Shown: in pieces, positions 14,183-15,668 of the stretch
How positions within the stretch are numbered: position 1 is the stretch's first letter
How the letters are laid out: each line of letters starts with the position of its first letter
NCBI GenBank assembly: GCA_964529035.1
Contig: CAZGUG010000047.1
Coordinates: 1-15,668 of the forward strand
Length of the DNA stretch: 15,668 bases
Direction: 5' to 3'
Source of the DNA: CAZGUG01 sp964529035
Lineage (GTDB): Bacteria; Bacillota; Clostridia; Ch29
The notes under the pieces: model-generated
What the model saw: only the letters and a program-made list of their open reading frames with translations
What the model was told of the DNA's origin: nothing
Database searches by the model: none
Translations under genes and position numbers: made by a program

Positions 14183-14286
14183 TATAATTTTTGGTTTTAT
14201 GGTGAAAATATTAATGACCTCACAAAATACATTGAGACCCCCTTTACATTCTTTTGCCGTGATACCCGGTATCACGGCTTTTTTTT
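14183..14286 (+). ncRNA. Possible short transcript ending in a strong terminator upstream of ndk
   Basis: The interval between the speH terminator and ndk holds TATAAT (14183-14188, preceded by TG without a spacer base and lacking a clear -35) and, about 90 nt later, a strong terminator. A transcript from about 14195 to 14286 is conceivable. No credible ORF lies inside: one of 29 codons from ATG 14199 has no ribosome site and runs through the terminator. The alternative is simply a second, back-up terminator for speH. Confidence 0.25.
14256..14286 (+). terminator. Strong intrinsic terminator upstream of ndk
   Basis: GCCGTGATAC (14256-14265) pairs with GTATCACGGC (14269-14278) around a CCG loop, followed by eight T residues. 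It is the most canonical terminator in the window, yet it comes about 100 nt after the speH terminator. Confidence 0.92.
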
Positions 14287-14298
14287 AACTGTTATATA

Positions 14299-14307
14299 TG
14301 GTAAAAT
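14299..14307 (+). promoter_or_regulatory. Extended -10 promoter of ndk
   Basis: TGG plus TAAAAT (14302-14307). The position of a -35 falls in the T-run of the preceding terminator and has no real match. The predicted leader is about 33 nt. Confidence 0.5.
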
Positions 14308-14346
14308 ATACATTATTGGAATTGGGAAGGAGCATGGCTGTTTGTT

Positions 14347-14748
14347 ATGATGGAAAAAACCTTTATAATGATTAAACCCGACGGTGTCAAAAAGAGAATT
14401 ATGGGAGAGATCATATCCAGAATTGAACGCAAAGGCTATGTAATAACGCGGGTGGAAATAAAGCGGATTAGCAGGGAACTGGCGGAAAAACACTACCAGG
14501 AGCATCGGGGAAAACCGTTCTACGATTCCCTTATAGAACATATAATATCGGGGCCTTCGATGCTGATGGTTGTTGAGGGTGAAGGAGCAGTATGCGCATT
14601 AGGCAAAATGGTGGGCAGCACCGATCCGAATAAGGCCCAGCCGGGTACAATAAGGTTCGATTACGCAAGCACCATTACACAAAACATAATACACAGATCC
14701 GACTCCAGAGAAAGCGCAGAAAGGGAGATAAAACTGTTTTTTAAATAA
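14347..14748 (+). CDS. ndk: Nucleoside diphosphate kinase with atypical active-site residues
   Basis: A 133-residue protein of typical NDK length, transferring phosphate from ATP to nucleoside diphosphates through a phosphohistidine. FIMIKPDGV (Lys10), HYQEHRGKPFY (Tyr50, Phe58), Thr92, Arg103, Asn113, His116 and Glu127 match the conserved set. Three positions differ: the Arg normally in RKxxG is Gly86; GTIRGD reads GTIRFD; and NIIHGSDS reads NIIHRSDS, placing Arg117 next to the catalytic His. The fold is clearly NDK, but activity may be altered. Start ATG 14347 (or 14350) lies 14 nt from the nearest AAGGAG (14327-14332), a long gap; an out-of-frame ATG at 14334 intervenes. cheR follows after 22 bp, presumably in the same transcript. 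Confidence 0.93.
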   Translation: MMEKTFIMIKPDGVKKRIMGEIISRIERKGYVITRVEIKRISRELAEKHYQEHRGKPFYDSLIEHIISGPSMLMVVEGEGAVCALGKMVGSTDPNKAQPGTIRFDYASTITQNIIHRSDSRESAEREIKLFFK

Positions 14749-14770
14749 AAAAGAATGTAAAGGGGAAGCC

Positions 14771-15544
14771 ATGGACGATTACAGCCTGTTCAAGAATCAA
14801 GTATATAAAAAAACCGGGATTGACCTGTCAAGTTACAAAGAAAAACAAATGAAAAGAAGGATAGAAGCCCTCGCTTCAAGGAAGGGCTTTGACAGTCTTT
14901 CGGATTATTACATGAGTCTTGATAAAGACGCTATTCTATTAAACGAGTTTGTGAACTATATTACTATAAATGTATCCGAATTCTTCAGAAATCCGGCTCA
15001 GTGGAAAACGCTGCGGGAATTGATAATGCCGAAACTGATGCCGGATAGTAAAGAGTTGAAAATATGGAGTTCGGCATGTTCCACCGGTGAGGAGCCGTAT
15101 TCCCTGGTAATGATGCTTGAGGAAACCATGCCGCCCGAAAGGATTAAGGTTATTGCCACAGATATTGATATGGGCGCGATAGAAAAGGCAAGGAAGGGCA
15201 TTTATAAGGAGAACAGCCTGAAGAACATGGACCCTTCCCGGATAAGAAAATATTTCGATAAAACCAACGATGGATACCTGATATCCGACAACGTTAAAAA
15301 GAAGGTGGAATTCGGAAGGCTGGATCTGTTAAGGGACGTTTTTCCGGCCGGATGCAGCCTAATTCTGTGCAGGAATGTGCTCATCTATTTTACCGAAGAC
15401 GCAAAGCAGCATATTTACAGCAAGTTTTCAAGGGCACTGATGCCGGGAGGGGTACTGTTTGTGGGCAGTACAGAGCAGATAGTCCTGCCGGCAAAATACC
15501 GGTTTACATCCATAAAACCCTTTTTTTACCGCAAAGACGGATAA
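14771..15544 (+). CDS. cheR: Chemotaxis protein-glutamate O-methyltransferase CheR
   Basis: A 257-residue cytoplasmic enzyme that methylates glutamate side chains of chemoreceptors using S-adenosylmethionine. The N-terminal helical domain (1-70) ends in NYITINVSEFFRNPAQW (about 62-78), typical of CheR. The methyltransferase domain shows WSSACSTGEEPYSLVMML (SAM binding), ATDID (adenosine contact), CRNVLIYF and MPGGVLFVGSTE. The C-terminal strand FYRKDG closes the domain; no TPR repeats or receptor-tail pentapeptide binder is attached. ATG 14771 follows AAGGGGA by about 6 nt. No other chemotaxis gene is in view, so this is an isolated cheR co-transcribed with ndk. Confidence 0.95.
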   Translation: MDDYSLFKNQVYKKTGIDLSSYKEKQMKRRIEALASRKGFDSLSDYYMSLDKDAILLNEFVNYITINVSEFFRNPAQWKTLRELIMPKLMPDSKELKIWSSACSTGEEPYSLVMMLEETMPPERIKVIATDIDMGAIEKARKGIYKENSLKNMDPSRIRKYFDKTNDGYLISDNVKKKVEFGRLDLLRDVFPAGCSLILCRNVLIYFTEDAKQHIYSKFSRALMPGGVLFVGSTEQIVLPAKYRFTSIKPFFYRKDG

Positions 15545-15548
15545 GAAT

Positions 15549-15586
15549 AAAAAAGCTCCAAAGAATACTCTCTTTGGAGCTTTTTT
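15549..15586. terminator. Bidirectional terminator shared by cheR and tRNA-Lys
   Basis: A 15-bp perfect stem, from AAAAAAGCTCCAAAG (15549-15563) to CTTTGGAGCTTTTTT (15572-15586), closes an 8-nt loop. The A-run and T-run make it work in both directions: for cheR on the plus strand and for the tRNA on the minus strand. Base 15586 is both the last T of the run and the complement of the final A of the tRNA CCA. Confidence 0.88.
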
Positions 15587-15661
15587 GGTGACCCATCCGC
15601 GACTCGAACGCGGGACACCCTGATTAAAAGTCAGGTGCTCTACCAACTGAGCTAATGGGTC
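15586..15661 (-). tRNA. tRNA-Lys (anticodon UUU)
   Basis: The complement reads as a complete 76-nt tRNA. The acceptor stem GACCCAT pairs with ATGGGTC, followed by A and an encoded CCA (complement of 15586-15588). The D-arm is AGCTCAGTTGGTAGAGC, the anticodon stem CCTGA/TCAGG holds the loop CTTTTAA with anticodon TTT, and the T-arm contains GTTCGAGTC. The precursor's terminator directly abuts the CCA. Its promoter lies beyond the window edge. Confidence 0.97.
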
Positions 15662-15668
15662 ATATATG

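Noticed and set aside
14120..14350. 76-codon plus-strand frame between speH and ndk
   Set aside because: It starts inside the speH terminator stem, has no ribosome site and runs through a second terminator.
1..15668. CRISPR array, insertion sequence, prophage or toxin-antitoxin module
   Set aside because: No regularly spaced repeats, transposase, integrase, phage protein or small toxin-like gene pair could be seen on either strand.

Overview
The window reads as a chromosomal segment of a Gram-positive, anaerobic, Clostridia-type bacterium. The signs are AGGAGG-like ribosome binding sites, frequent TTG and GTG starts, a four-subunit ferredoxin-dependent 2-oxoacid oxidoreductase, a monofunctional AroH chorismate mutase beside cmk, and the IspH-ribosomal protein S1 fusion known from Clostridia. 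The genus cannot be fixed from sequence alone; a relative of Acetivibrio/Ruminiclostridium is a guess. I see no prophage, insertion sequence, CRISPR array or genomic island.

Layout. (1) Positions 1-1536: the 3' part of an acidic amino-acid/dicarboxylate symporter, a hairpin, then an aspartate/glutamate racemase. (2) 1545-2198, minus strand: an uncharacterised protein with an acidic, glycine-rich N-terminus suggestive of an RNase H-like fold and a C-terminal Cys/His cluster. (3) 2319-3204: surE with an extended -10 promoter and a terminator. (4) 3235-7061: korDABC followed by an RpiR-type regulator, preceded by a 250-bp leader with two 20-bp direct repeats 52 bp apart. (5) 7018-8944: a histidine phosphatase and an HI0933-type flavoprotein. 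(6) 8992-13486: a one-pass membrane protein, aroH, then the overlapping cmk-plsC-ispH/rpsA block. (7) 13592-14159: S-adenosylmethionine decarboxylase with a short leader containing two minimal upstream reading frames. (8) 14183-15586: a possible small transcript, an ndk with unusual active-site residues, and cheR. (9) 15586-15661, minus strand: tRNA-Lys(UUU), sharing a bidirectional terminator with cheR.

Functional logic. KorDABC would couple CoA-dependent oxidation of a 2-oxoacid (or its reductive reversal) to ferredoxin. The co-directional RpiR regulator 17 bp downstream is the natural candidate to bind the repeated leader. The aroH-cmk-plsC-ispH/rpsA stretch is housekeeping: aromatic amino acids, CMP phosphorylation, phospholipid synthesis, isoprenoids and translation. 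Genes within operons overlap or nearly touch (GTGA between plsC and ispH, 11-bp overlaps at korD/korA and cmk/plsC).

Most genes are ordinary. The points most worth a second look are the uncharacterised minus-strand protein, the ndk active-site substitutions, the speH leader, the promoter buried in a terminator arm at 7018-7061, the korD repeats, the 11-residue repeat in the IspH-S1 linker, and the possible RNA between tandem terminators upstream of ndk.
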